Source: Streptomyces sp. NBC_00569 (GTDB lineage Bacteria; Actinomycetota; Actinomycetes; Streptomycetales; Streptomycetaceae). From it: DNA of 64,000 nt. The notes beneath the pieces were generated by a model, which had not been told where the DNA came from, searched no databases, and saw only the letters and a list, made by a program, of their open reading frames with translations. Below, piece by piece: positions 26,956 to 34,772 of this stretch. The translations under genes and the position numbers were made by a program. The stretch covers positions 2,914,001 to 2,978,000 of the forward strand of contig NZ_CP107783.1 in the NCBI RefSeq assembly GCF_036345255.1, read 5' to 3'. Each line of letters begins with the position of its first letter. Position 1 is the first letter of the stretch.

Positions 26956-28011
26956 TCACACCCCGGGGATGCCCCGGGCCTGGAACGCCTTGCGCACGGC
27001 GTCCGCCGCGCTCTTGCCGTACATCTTCTGCGCGGTCGCGACGGTCTTCAGGGCCGCGTCCGTGAAGCTGGTGTCCGGGGCGAAGCCGAACTGCGCGTCG
27101 ACGATGACGCGGTCGGCCGTGCGCGCGCCGAGCGCGCCCCTGATGTCGAACAGTGCCTGGGACCAGATCTCACCGTCCGCGTGCACCTCTCCGACCTTGT
27201 CGGCGTACGTCTTGCCGGTGTCGAGGCGGCGCAGGCAGTGCGGGGCGGTCGCCGTGTACGAGACCGAGTCCCAGTCCCCGACACAGGCGAGGTCGGTCTT
27301 GCGGGGCCAGCCGTACTTGGCGTCCGCGTAGGAGCCGACGGACGCCGCCAGGTAGTCGCCCCACGCCTCCCCGATGGAGCCGGCCTCCTCGGAGGTGCCG
27401 AACCCGGGGACCTGCGCGTTGTGCACGGCGTGTCCGTACTCGTGGACGATGACCTCGGCGTCCTCCGCGTCGTCGACGCCGCCCTTGCCGAAGCGGATCT
27501 CGGCCTTCTTGTCGGTGAAGAAGGAGTTGTCGGCGCCCCACTGGTCGATACGGACCGGCTGCTGCCGGTCGTTGGCGCCCGGCAGCTCGCTGCCGAAGCC
27601 GAGGCTCTGGAGGTACTCCTGCGCCTCGTTGACCCAGAAGTAGGCCATGACCTGCTCGAACTGGTCGTCCCTTCGGTCATACGCACCGGCGCCGGCGACC
27701 GAGGCGGCGCCGCCGGTGTTCGATCTCACGGAGACCCACGTGCCCGAGAGGCCGCCGCCGGCGTCGAGGTTTCGCAGGGCCGCGAGGGTATAGGCGGAGG
27801 CGGGTACCGCGGTCGCGGAGTCCTTCGCGTCGGTGAGGGTCTGGTCGCCGGACGACTGGACGGGGTTGACCATGAAGATGCGGCCTTGCGGGTCCGCGGC
27901 CTGTGCACCGGCCGTGGCGGAGGCCGGGGCCGCGACGGTCGCGAGGGCCACGGTGGTGATGGCCGTGGCGAGGAGACCGCGGGGTGTGCGGCGAGCTGTC
28001 CTGCGGGGCAT
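26956..28011 (-). CDS. Secreted zinc metalloprotease, M36 (fungalysin)-like
   Basis: 351 residues from ATG 28011; GGAGGA is 6 nt upstream, while an ATG at 28017 is too close to it. Signal peptide with RRTARR start and ASA cleavage near residue 30. Zinc site HEYGH with His190, Glu191, His194, and the third ligand Glu215 in GEAWGDYLA, a spacing and sequence close to M36 proteases. It is short: the usual FTP/PepSY propeptide of fungalysins is missing. The preceding SYTLAAL...WVNEAQEYL segment matches the start of the M36 catalytic domain. Target unknown. Confidence 0.82.
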   Translation of the reverse strand: MPRRTARRTPRGLLATAITTVALATVAAPASATAGAQAADPQGRIFMVNPVQSSGDQTLTDAKDSATAVPASAYTLAALRNLDAGGGLSGTWVSVRSNTGGAASVAGAGAYDRRDDQFEQVMAYFWVNEAQEYLQSLGFGSELPGANDRQQPVRIDQWGADNSFFTDKKAEIRFGKGGVDDAEDAEVIVHEYGHAVHNAQVPGFGTSEEAGSIGEAWGDYLAASVGSYADAKYGWPRKTDLACVGDWDSVSYTATAPHCLRRLDTGKTYADKVGEVHADGEIWSQALFDIRGALGARTADRVIVDAQFGFAPDTSFTDAALKTVATAQKMYGKSAADAVRKAFQARGIPGV

Positions 28012-28121
28012 GAACATTCCTCCGGGTACGTCGTGCGCAGGGGGTGGCATGGCGCGGGCGGATCTTCCCGTATCGCGGACCGCTTTGGCCAGGGTGCGGG
28101 CCCCGTGATTGCCTGACCAGC

Positions 28122-28688
28122 ATGAGCAACATCGCTGTGACCACCTGGTCCCTGGAGCAGACCGCTCCCTCCGACCTCCGGCCGGCCGCCGCACCCGAGG
28201 GCGGCGACCTCCGTGTCGTCCGCGCCGAGGTGCCCTCGCCGGAGTTCAGCCGCTTCCTGTACGCGTCCGTCGGAGGCGACATCCTCTGGACCGACCGGCT
28301 GAGCTGGACCTACGCGCACTGGCAGGAAGTCCTGGCGCGTCCGGGTACCGAGACCTGGGTGGCGTACGAGAAGGGGACCCCGGCCGGTTACGTCGAGCTG
28401 GAGGCGCAGGACGACGGCGTCGTCGAGGTCGTCTACTTCGGCCTGATCCCCGCGTTCCGGGGCCGGCGCATCGGTGGTCACCTCCTCTCCTACGGAGTGG
28501 CCCGCGCCTGGGACCTGGCCGAGCGGTGGCCGGACCGCACGCCGACGAAGCGGGTCTGGCTGCACACGTGCAGCAAGGACGGTGAGCACGCGATGGCCAA
28601 CTACGAGCGGCGCGGGTTCCGCCTCTTCGACACGAAGGTCGAGGAGGAGCCCGAGGTGGCGACGCCGGGGCCGTGGCCCGGGGCGTAG
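28122..28688 (+). CDS. GNAT family acetyltransferase
   Basis: 188 residues. The GNAT core is visible: AYEKGTPAGYVELEAQ (beta 4), VEVVYFGLIPAFRGRRIGGHLLS (acetyl-CoA pyrophosphate loop RGRRIGG near residues 112-118) and HTCSKDGEHAMANYERRGFRLF. It transfers an acyl group to an amine in the cytoplasm. Divergent from the metalloprotease with 110 bp between starts. Substrate unknown. Confidence 0.9.
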   Translation: MSNIAVTTWSLEQTAPSDLRPAAAPEGGDLRVVRAEVPSPEFSRFLYASVGGDILWTDRLSWTYAHWQEVLARPGTETWVAYEKGTPAGYVELEAQDDGVVEVVYFGLIPAFRGRRIGGHLLSYGVARAWDLAERWPDRTPTKRVWLHTCSKDGEHAMANYERRGFRLFDTKVEEEPEVATPGPWPGA

Positions 28689-28828
28689 TCGGGACGTAAG
28701 AACAGGGACAAGAACATGAGGGGCGTCACGGGACCGTGGCGCCCCTTCCCGTACTCTCCCCTCTCTCCGGTCCATTCCCGTCCCCTCCAGTGACGCGCGA
28801 CACACCTGTCCGCGATGCGAGACAGTCT

Positions 28829-28889
28829 TGTCCACCTTCTGGACAGTGGTGGACTGGGCCGAAAGTCCCATGACACGCTTCCGTCATGG
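28829..28889 (+). promoter_or_regulatory. Nested inverted repeats before the sulfur leader peptide
   Basis: Three dyads: TGTCCA (28829-28834)/TGGACA (28840-28845); GTCCACC (28830-28836)/GGTGGAC (28848-28854); and CCATGAC (28868-28874)/GTCATGG (28883-28889). TGGACT (28850-28855) and CACGCT (28874-28879) are spaced 18 bp as possible -35/-10 boxes, with the leader ATG 6 nt after the second. The first two dyads would then overlap the -35, and the third spans -10 to the leader start codon. The rest of 28689-28828 shows nothing clear. Confidence 0.45.
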
Positions 28890-28969
28890 ATCGAGCTGGA
28901 ATTGCCTTGGTGAGTCGGCGACACGTCGATCTCTGCCGCATGTCCAGCGCCATGTGTCCGGTGAGCTGA
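28886..28969 (+). CDS. Cysteine leader peptide of the sulfur assimilation operon
   Basis: A 27-codon ORF reading MDRAGIALVSRRHVDLCRMS then SAMCPVS. The SRRHVDLCRxSSAxC core is the signature of short actinobacterial leader peptides found ahead of sulfur-related genes. Cys17 and Cys24 lie near the C-terminus, as expected if ribosome pausing at Cys codons senses cysteine supply. It ends 116 bp before sulfite reductase. An in-frame GTG at 28910 could be an alternative start. Related mycobacterial uORFs mediate cysteine-responsive attenuation; that this one does so is inference. Confidence 0.78.
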   Translation: MDRAGIALVSRRHVDLCRMSSAMCPVS

Positions 28970-28973
28970 CTCC

Positions 28974-29043
28974 ACCAGCACCGCCGCACTTTCTCCCTAC
29001 AGCACCCTGCGCACCGCCGCGCCCTCGCGCGAAGTGTGCTGGT
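28974..29043 (+). promoter_or_regulatory. Long-range 8-bp complementarity between leader and sulfite reductase
   Basis: ACCAGCAC (28974-28981) is the exact reverse complement of GTGCTGGT (29036-29043), starting 4 nt after the leader stop and ending 42 nt before the sulfite reductase ATG. Pairing would be influenced by a ribosome stopped in the leader. No classic terminator is visible in between. Confidence 0.4.
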
Positions 29044-29085
29044 CAAAGCTGTCAGAGCCTCCGCCCGCCTGAAGGACGTACACCC

Positions 29086-30783
29086 ATGGCTGCCACCCCT
29101 GAAAAGCCCACGACCGCCGCGCCGCGCCGCAAGGTGAGCCGTCACCGCGGCGAGGGCCAGTGGGCCGTGGGTCACTTCACGCCGCTCAACGGCAACGAGC
29201 AGTTCAAGAAGGACGACGACGGTCTCAACGTGCGGACACGCATTGAGACGATCTACTCGAAGCGCGGCTTCGACTCCATCGACCCCAACGACCTCAGGGG
29301 CCGCATGCGCTGGTGGGGGCTCTACACCCAGCGCAAGCCCGGGATCGACGGCGGCAAGACCGCGATCCTGGAGCCGGAGGAGCTGGACGACGAGTACTTC
29401 ATGCTCCGCGTCCGCATCGACGGCGGCCGGCTGACCACCGAGCAGCTGCGCGTCATCGGCGAGATCTCGCAGGAGTTCGCCCGCGGGACCGCCGACATCA
29501 CCGACCGGCAGAACATCCAGTACCACTGGATCCGCATCGAGGACGTGCCGGAGATCTGGCGGCGCCTCGAAGCGGTCGGGCTCTCCACCACCGAGGCCTG
29601 CGGTGACACGCCCCGCGTCATCCTCGGTTCGCCCGTCGCCGGGGTCGCCGCCGACGAGATCATCGACGGCACGCCCGCCATCGACGAGATCCAGCGGCGC
29701 TTCATCGGCAACCCGGAGTTCTCGAACCTGCCGCGCAAGTTCAAGACCGCGATCTCCGGCTCCCCGCAGCTCGACGTGGCGCACGAGATCAACGACATCG
29801 CGTTCGTCGGCGTGAACCACCCCGAGCACGGCCCCGGCTTCGACCTCTGGGTCGGCGGCGGCCTGTCCACCAACCCCAAGCTGGGCCAGCGCCTCGGCGC
29901 CTGGGTGCCGCTCGACGAGGTGCCGGACGTGTACGGCGGCGTCATCGGCATCTTCCGCGACTACGGCTACCGCCGCCTGCGCACCCGCGCCCGCCTGAAG
30001 TTCCTGCTCGCCGACTGGGGCACCGAGAAGTTCCGGCAGGTCCTGGAGGACGAGTACCTCCAGCGGAAGCTGGTCGACGGCCCCGCGCCCGAGCAGCCCG
30101 CCGGCACCTGGCGCGACCACCTCGGCGTGCACGCCCAGAAGGACGGCCTCTTCTACGTCGGCTTCGCGCCCCGCGTCGGCCGCGTGGACGGCACGACCCT
30201 CACCAAGATCGCCGAGATCGCGGGCGCCCACGGCTCCGGCCGGCTGCGCACCACCGCCGAGCAGAAGATGATCGTGCTCGACGTGGCCGAGGACCGGGTC
30301 GAGTCGCTGGTGGCCGAGCTGGAGGCGCTGGACCTGAAGGTCAACGCGTCCCCCTTCCGGCGCGGCACCATGGCCTGCACCGGCATCGAGTTCTGCAAGC
30401 TCGCGATCGTGGAGACGAAGGCGCGCGGCGCCTCGCTGATCGACGAACTGGAGCGCCGCGTCCCGGAGTTCGACGAACCCCTCACGATCAACATCAACGG
30501 CTGCCCGAACGCCTGCGCCCGTATCCAGGTCGCGGACATCGGCCTCAAGGGCCAGCTGATGCTCGACCAGGACGGCAACCAGGTCGAGGGCTACCAGGTG
30601 CACCTGGGCGGCGCGCTCGGCCTCGAGGCCGGGTTCGGCCGCAAGGTCCGCGGCCTGAAGGTCACCGCGGCCGAGCTCCCCGACTACGTCGAGCGCGTCC
30701 TCAAGCGCTTCCAGGCAGAGCGCGAGGACGGCGAGCGCTTCGCCACGTGGACGGCGCGCGCCTCCGAGGAGGCACTTTCGTGA
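29086..30783 (+). CDS. sirA: Ferredoxin-type sulfite reductase (nitrite/sulfite reductase)
   Basis: 565 residues; GAAGGA precedes the ATG. Reduces sulfite to sulfide with six electrons using a coupled siroheme and 4Fe-4S cluster. The cluster ligands are Cys431, Cys437 (CTGIEFC), Cys473 and Cys477 (NGCPNAC), the C-x5-C-xn-C-x3-C pattern of the family. The two-fold repeated ferredoxin-like/SiR domains are complete. Being followed by cysH, cysC, cysD and cysN, it is sulfite rather than nitrite reductase. No reductase flavoprotein is present, so the donor is probably ferredoxin. Confidence 0.95.
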   Translation: MAATPEKPTTAAPRRKVSRHRGEGQWAVGHFTPLNGNEQFKKDDDGLNVRTRIETIYSKRGFDSIDPNDLRGRMRWWGLYTQRKPGIDGGKTAILEPEELDDEYFMLRVRIDGGRLTTEQLRVIGEISQEFARGTADITDRQNIQYHWIRIEDVPEIWRRLEAVGLSTTEACGDTPRVILGSPVAGVAADEIIDGTPAIDEIQRRFIGNPEFSNLPRKFKTAISGSPQLDVAHEINDIAFVGVNHPEHGPGFDLWVGGGLSTNPKLGQRLGAWVPLDEVPDVYGGVIGIFRDYGYRRLRTRARLKFLLADWGTEKFRQVLEDEYLQRKLVDGPAPEQPAGTWRDHLGVHAQKDGLFYVGFAPRVGRVDGTTLTKIAEIAGAHGSGRLRTTAEQKMIVLDVAEDRVESLVAELEALDLKVNASPFRRGTMACTGIEFCKLAIVETKARGASLIDELERRVPEFDEPLTININGCPNACARIQVADIGLKGQLMLDQDGNQVEGYQVHLGGALGLEAGFGRKVRGLKVTAAELPDYVERVLKRFQAEREDGERFATWTARASEEALS

Positions 30784-30811
30784 GCGGAGCGAGCGAAGCG
30801 AAGGACACGGT

Positions 30812-30991
30812 ATGAGCGAGCGGGCCGCCCCCTTCTACTGCCCCTACTGCGGTGACGAGGACCTGCGTCCGAACGAGACCGGGCACGGCGCGTGGGAATG
30901 CGCGGCGTGCAATCGGGCCTTCCAGTTGAAGTTCCTCGGGCTGCTGACCCGGGGAGTTCAGCGCAACGACGGTGGAGGGGAAGACATATGA
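30812..30991 (+). CDS. 59-aa CxxC/CxxC protein between sulfite reductase and cysH
   Basis: Too short for many gene callers. Reads MSERAAPFYCPYCGDEDLRP and later WECAACNRAFQLKFLGLL, so two CxxC knuckles about 20 residues apart (CPYCG near residues 10-14 and CAACN near 30-34), as in rubredoxin-like or zinc-ribbon proteins. Its stop overlaps the cysH ATG (ATGA at 30988-30991), so it is translationally coupled. In Corynebacterium a small ferredoxin-like gene, cysX, holds the same place between cysI and cysH; homology is not established. It could pass electrons to sulfite or APS reductase, or simply bind zinc. Confidence 0.85.
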   Translation: MSERAAPFYCPYCGDEDLRPNETGHGAWECAACNRAFQLKFLGLLTRGVQRNDGGGEDI

Positions 30992-31710
30992 CGACTACTC
31001 AGACCACTGAGGTCGCCGACCGGACCGAGCCCGACCTGCGGGAACTCGCGGAGCGGGCCGGGCGCGACCTGGAGGACGCGTCCGCCCTGGAGATCCTCAC
31101 GTGGGCGGTCGACACGTTCGGCAAGCGCTTCTGCGTGACCTCCTCCATGGAGGACGCGGTCGTCGCCCATCTCGCCTCGCGCGCCAGGCCCGGCGTGGAC
31201 GTCGTCTTCCTCGACACCGGCTACCACTTCGAGGAGACCATCGGCACCCGGGACGCCGTCGAGGCCGTGATGGACGTGAACGTCATCACGCTCACGCCCC
31301 GGCAGACCGTCGCCGAGCAGGACGCCGAGTTCGGGCCGAAGCTGCACGACCGCGACCCCGACCTGTGCTGCGCCATGCGGAAGGTCAAGCCCCTTGAGGA
31401 CGGCCTGAGTTCGTACACGGCATGGGCCACGGGACTGCGTCGCGACGAGTCCCCGACGCGGGCGAACACCCCGGTCGTCGGCTGGGACGAGAAGCGCCGC
31501 AAGGTGAAGGTCTCGCCGATCGCCCGATGGACGCAGGACGACGTCGAGGCGTACGTCGCCGAGCACGGCGTGCTGACCAACCCCCTGCTCATGGACGGCT
31601 ACGGGTCCGTGGGCTGCGCCCCCTGCACCCGGCGCCTGCTCGAGGGCGAGGACGCGCGGGCCGGCCGCTGGGCGGGACGCAACAAGACCGAGTGCGGGAT
31701 CCACGGCTGA
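30988..31710 (+). CDS. cysH: Adenylylsulfate (APS) reductase, assimilatory
   Basis: 240 residues. Reduces adenylylsulfate to sulfite with thioredoxin. The PAPS-reductase fold starts with EILTWAVDTFGKRFCVTSSMED. The 4Fe-4S ligands Cys127-Cys128 (LCCAMRK) and Cys210/Cys213 (GCAPC) mark it as the APS-using type rather than the PAPS-using type. The catalytic Cys236 is in the C-terminal ECGIHG. Cluster presence means cysC is not strictly needed for assimilation, although it is the next gene. Confidence 0.95.
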   Translation: MTTTQTTEVADRTEPDLRELAERAGRDLEDASALEILTWAVDTFGKRFCVTSSMEDAVVAHLASRARPGVDVVFLDTGYHFEETIGTRDAVEAVMDVNVITLTPRQTVAEQDAEFGPKLHDRDPDLCCAMRKVKPLEDGLSSYTAWATGLRRDESPTRANTPVVGWDEKRRKVKVSPIARWTQDDVEAYVAEHGVLTNPLLMDGYGSVGCAPCTRRLLEGEDARAGRWAGRNKTECGIHG

Positions 31711-32276
31711 TGCCCGGAACCACAGAGACCCTGGAGAAGCAAGTGACCGGAGCCACCGTCTGGCTCACGGGTCTGCCGAGCGCGGGCAAGACCACCATCG
31801 CCAACGAGCTCGCCGAGCAGTTGCGCACCGACGGCCGCCGCGTCGAGGTGCTCGACGGCGACGAGATCCGCGAGTTCCTCTCGGCGGGCCTCGGCTTCAG
31901 CCGCGCGGACCGCGACACGAACGTGCAGCGCATCGGCTTCCTCGCCGAACTCCTCGCCCGTAACGGCGTGTTGACGCTCGTTCCGGTGATCGCGCCGTTC
32001 GCGGACAGCCGCGAGGCGGTACGCAAGCGCCACCAGGCCGGCGGCACCGGCTACCTGGAGGTGCACGTGGCCACGCCCGTCGAGGTGTGCTCCGTGCGCG
32101 ACGTGAAGGGCCTGTACGCGAAGCAGGCCGCGGGCGAGATCTCCGGGCTGACCGGGGTCGACGACCCGTACGAGGCACCCGAATCTCCCGACCTGCGCAT
32201 CGAGTCGCACACCCAGACCGTGCAGGAGTCAGCGGCCGCGCTGTTCGCGCTGCTCACCGAAAGGGGTGTCCTGTGA
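31710..32276 (+). CDS. cysC: Adenylylsulfate kinase
   Basis: 188 residues. Phosphorylates APS to PAPS. Walker A GLPSAGKT at residues 21-28, followed by the family motifs LDGDEIREFLSAGLGFSRADR and the substrate loop near VATPVEVCSVRDVKGLYAK. The ATG overlaps the cysH stop by one base (TGATG). A GTG at 31743 is a less likely start. Because cysH is the APS-reducing type, PAPS made here may serve sulfation reactions instead. Confidence 0.94.
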   Translation: MPGTTETLEKQVTGATVWLTGLPSAGKTTIANELAEQLRTDGRRVEVLDGDEIREFLSAGLGFSRADRDTNVQRIGFLAELLARNGVLTLVPVIAPFADSREAVRKRHQAGGTGYLEVHVATPVEVCSVRDVKGLYAKQAAGEISGLTGVDDPYEAPESPDLRIESHTQTVQESAAALFALLTERGVL

Positions 32277-32371
32277 GCGACGCACACGCGGCCACCCCGC
32301 GACAGACGACGCCGATGCCCGCACCTCTGCGCCGCGCAGGCGGAGAAGCGAACGAAAGGGAGTCAGCATGA
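32273..32371 (+). CDS. 32-aa micro-ORF linking cysC and cysD
   Basis: GTG 32273 overlaps the cysC stop by 4 nt (GTGA), and its own TGA (32369-32371) overlaps the cysD ATG by 4 nt (ATGA). It therefore fills the cysC-cysD gap exactly with one ribosome path. Product VSDAHAATPRQTTPMPAPLR plus a polar tail ending NERESA; basic and low-complexity, no Cys. It may be a real small protein, or a coupling ORF that keeps translation continuous. The cysD ribosome site lies within it. Confidence 0.5.
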   Translation: MSDAHAATPRQTTPMPAPLRRAGGEANERESA

Positions 32372-33306
32372 CGACCGTCGCACCCACCACCGGCGAAGAG
32401 ACCGACAGCCCGTACGCGCTCTCGCACCTGGACGCCCTCGAGTCCGAGGCCGTGCACATCTTCCGTGAGGTCGCGGGCGAGTTCGAGCGGCCGGTGATCC
32501 TCTTCTCCGGCGGCAAGGACTCCATCCTGATGCTGCACCTGGCGCTCAAGGCGTTCGCGCCGGCGCCGGTGCCGTTCACGCTGCTGCACGTCGACACCGG
32601 GCACAACTTCCCCGAGGTCCTGGAGTACCGCGACCGCGTCGTGGCCGAGCACGGGCTGCGGCTGCACGTCGCGTCCGTGCAGGAGTACATCGACCGCGGC
32701 GCCCTCAAGGAGCGCCCGGACGGGACGCGCAACCCGCTGCAGACGGTGCCGCTGACGGAGAAGATCCAGGCGGAGCGCTTCGACGCCGTCTTCGGCGGCG
32801 GGCGCCGCGACGAGGAGAAGGCCCGCGCCAAGGAGCGTGTGTTCTCCCTGCGCGACGAGTTCTCCCAGTGGGACCCGCGCCGCCAGCGCCCCGAGCTGTG
32901 GCAGCTGTACAACGGCCGCCACGCCCCCGGCGAGCACGTGCGCGTCTTCCCGCTGTCCAACTGGACCGAGCTCGACGTGTGGCAGTACATCGCCCGGGAG
33001 GGCATCGAGCTGCCGGGGATCTACTTCGCGCACGAGCGGGACGTCTTCCAGCGCTCCGGCATGTGGCTGACCGCCGGTGAGTGGGGCGGCCCCAAGGAGG
33101 GCGAGAGCGTCGAGAAGCGCCTCATCCGCTACCGCACGGTCGGCGACATGTCGTGCACCGGCGCCGTCGACTCCGACGCGACGACGCTGGACGCCGTGAT
33201 CGCCGAGATCGCCGCCTCCCGGCTCACCGAGCGGGGCGCGACCCGCGCCGACGACAAGATGTCCGAGGCCGCGATGGAAGACCGCAAGCGCGAGGGGTAT
33301 TTCTAA
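32368..33306 (+). CDS. cysD: Sulfate adenylyltransferase subunit 2
   Basis: 312 residues from ATG 32368, preceded by AAGGGAG. Forms APS from sulfate and ATP together with CysN. The PP-loop SGGKDS (ILFSGGKDSILMLHLALKAF, near residues 48-67), the HVDTGHNFPEVL motif and the FGGGRRDEEKARAKER segment are conserved, as is the C-terminal GDMSCTGAVDSDATTL. Its stop is followed directly by the cysN ATG. Confidence 0.96.
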   Translation: MTTVAPTTGEETDSPYALSHLDALESEAVHIFREVAGEFERPVILFSGGKDSILMLHLALKAFAPAPVPFTLLHVDTGHNFPEVLEYRDRVVAEHGLRLHVASVQEYIDRGALKERPDGTRNPLQTVPLTEKIQAERFDAVFGGGRRDEEKARAKERVFSLRDEFSQWDPRRQRPELWQLYNGRHAPGEHVRVFPLSNWTELDVWQYIAREGIELPGIYFAHERDVFQRSGMWLTAGEWGGPKEGESVEKRLIRYRTVGDMSCTGAVDSDATTLDAVIAEIAASRLTERGATRADDKMSEAAMEDRKREGYF

Positions 33307-34665
33307 ATGAGCACCACCACAGAGCAGTTGGCCGACCTGTCGGCCACCACCCTGCTGCGGTTCGCCACCGCCGGTTCCGTCGACGACGGCAAGTCCACCC
33401 TCGTGGGCCGCCTGCTGCACGACTCCAAGTCGGTCCTCACGGACCAGCTGGAGGCCGTCGAGCACGCGTCCCGCAACCGCGGTCAGGAGGCGCCCGACCT
33501 GGCGCTGCTCACCGACGGCCTGCGCGCCGAGCGCGAGCAGGGCATCACCATCGACGTCGCCTACCGCTACTTCGCCACGCCCCGGCGCCGGTTCATCCTG
33601 GCCGACACCCCGGGCCATGTGCAGTACACCCGGAACATGGTGACCGGCGCGTCCACCGCCGACCTCGCCGTCGTCCTCGTCGACGCCCGCAACGGCGTCA
33701 TCGAGCAGACCCGCCGGCACGCCGCGGTCGCCGCGCTCCTGCGCGTCCCGCACGTGGTGCTCGCGGTGAACAAGATGGACCTCGTCGACTACGCGGAGCC
33801 CGTCTTCGCGAAGATCGCCGAGGAGTTCACGGCGTACGCATCCGACCTGGGTGTTCCCGAGATCACCGCGATCCCGATCTCCGCGCTCGCCGGTGACAAC
33901 GTCGTGGAGCCGTCCGCGAACATGGACTGGTACGGCGGCCCGACCGTCCTCGAGCACCTGGAGACCGTACCGGTCAGCCACGACCTGACGAGCTGCCACG
34001 CGCGGCTGCCCGTCCAGGTCGTCATCCGCCCGCAGACCGCCGAGCACCCCGACTACCGCGGTTACGCGGGCCAGATCGCGGCCGGCACGTTCCGCGTCGG
34101 CGAGTCCGTCACGGTACTGCCGTCGGGCCGCACGTCGAAGGTCTCCGGGATCGACCTGCTGGGCAGGTCGGTCGACGTGGCGTGGACGCCGCAGTCGGTG
34201 ACCCTCCTCCTGGAGGACGACATCGACGTCTCGCGCGGCGACCTCATCGTGCCGAGCGGCGACGCGCCCGCCACCTCGCAGGACGTCGAGGCGACCGTCT
34301 GCCACGTGGCCGACCAGCCTCTCGCCGTCGGCCAGCGCGTGCTCCTCAAGCACACGACGCGCACGGTCAAGGCGATCGTCAAGGAGATCCCCTCGCGGCT
34401 CACCCTGGACGACCTGTCCCAGCACCCCGAGCCGGGGCAGCTGGTCGCCAACGACATCGGCCGCGTCAAGGTCCGCACCGCCGAGCCGATCGCGCTCGAC
34501 GACTACGCCGACTCGCGCCGCACCGGTTCGTTCCTCCTCATCGACCCGGCCGACGGGACGACGCTCGCCGCCGGCATGGCGGGCGAGGCGTTCGGCGGCA
34601 AGCCGCAGGCGGCCCACGCGGAGGAGTCCGCGCAGGCCGCCGACGACGACGGCTGGGACTTCTAG
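33307..34665 (+). CDS. cysN: Sulfate adenylyltransferase subunit 1 (GTPase)
   Basis: 452 residues, starting one base after the cysD stop. GTPase that drives sulfate adenylylation by CysD. EF-Tu-like G motifs: G1 AGSVDDGKST (residues 22-31), G3 DTPGHVQYTRNM and G4 NKMD. No fused CysC kinase domain at the C-terminus, which agrees with a separate cysC in this operon. Confidence 0.96.
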   Translation: MSTTTEQLADLSATTLLRFATAGSVDDGKSTLVGRLLHDSKSVLTDQLEAVEHASRNRGQEAPDLALLTDGLRAEREQGITIDVAYRYFATPRRRFILADTPGHVQYTRNMVTGASTADLAVVLVDARNGVIEQTRRHAAVAALLRVPHVVLAVNKMDLVDYAEPVFAKIAEEFTAYASDLGVPEITAIPISALAGDNVVEPSANMDWYGGPTVLEHLETVPVSHDLTSCHARLPVQVVIRPQTAEHPDYRGYAGQIAAGTFRVGESVTVLPSGRTSKVSGIDLLGRSVDVAWTPQSVTLLLEDDIDVSRGDLIVPSGDAPATSQDVEATVCHVADQPLAVGQRVLLKHTTRTVKAIVKEIPSRLTLDDLSQHPEPGQLVANDIGRVKVRTAEPIALDDYADSRRTGSFLLIDPADGTTLAAGMAGEAFGGKPQAAHAEESAQAADDDGWDF

Positions 34666-34667
34666 TC

Positions 34668-34772
34668 ATGAACTCCATCGACGTCTATGCGACGTTCGCG
34701 AAAGAGGGCGGCCGCGTCGGCAGCGGCGCCCTCGGCGCGGGCCAGGGCGGGGTCGGGCGATGTGCGTGCTGA
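34668..34772 (+). CDS. 34-aa micro-ORF ending in Cys-Ala-Cys, between cysN and the ABC transporter
   Basis: ATG 34668 lies 2 nt after the cysN stop. The product starts MNSIDVYATFAKEGG, runs through a Gly-rich stretch and ends RCAC before TGA. Two Cys codons at the very end would suit a cysteine-sensing leader for the downstream transporter. A second, overlapping ORF in another frame (34760-34858, 32 aa, start MCVLTYAHCLRAH) also has two Cys codons. Only one, or neither, may be translated. The remainder of 34773-34895 shows the ribosome site of the next gene and nothing else clear. Confidence 0.4.
   Translation: MNSIDVYATFAKEGGRVGSGALGAGQGGVGRCAC

Noticed and set aside
28726..30603. 625-residue open frame on the - strand
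   Set aside because: Antisense to sulfite reductase, whose cluster cysteines and length are complete; composition is that of a shadow.
30781..30811. GAGCG/GAGCGAAGCG repeats before the 59-aa gene as a possible structured element
   Set aside because: Short GAGCGNAGCG runs are widespread spacer sequence in Streptomyces and show no pairing here.
32254..34617. 787-residue open frame on the - strand
   Set aside because: Antisense to cysD and cysN, both with complete catalytic motifs; no recognisable domain in the shadow.
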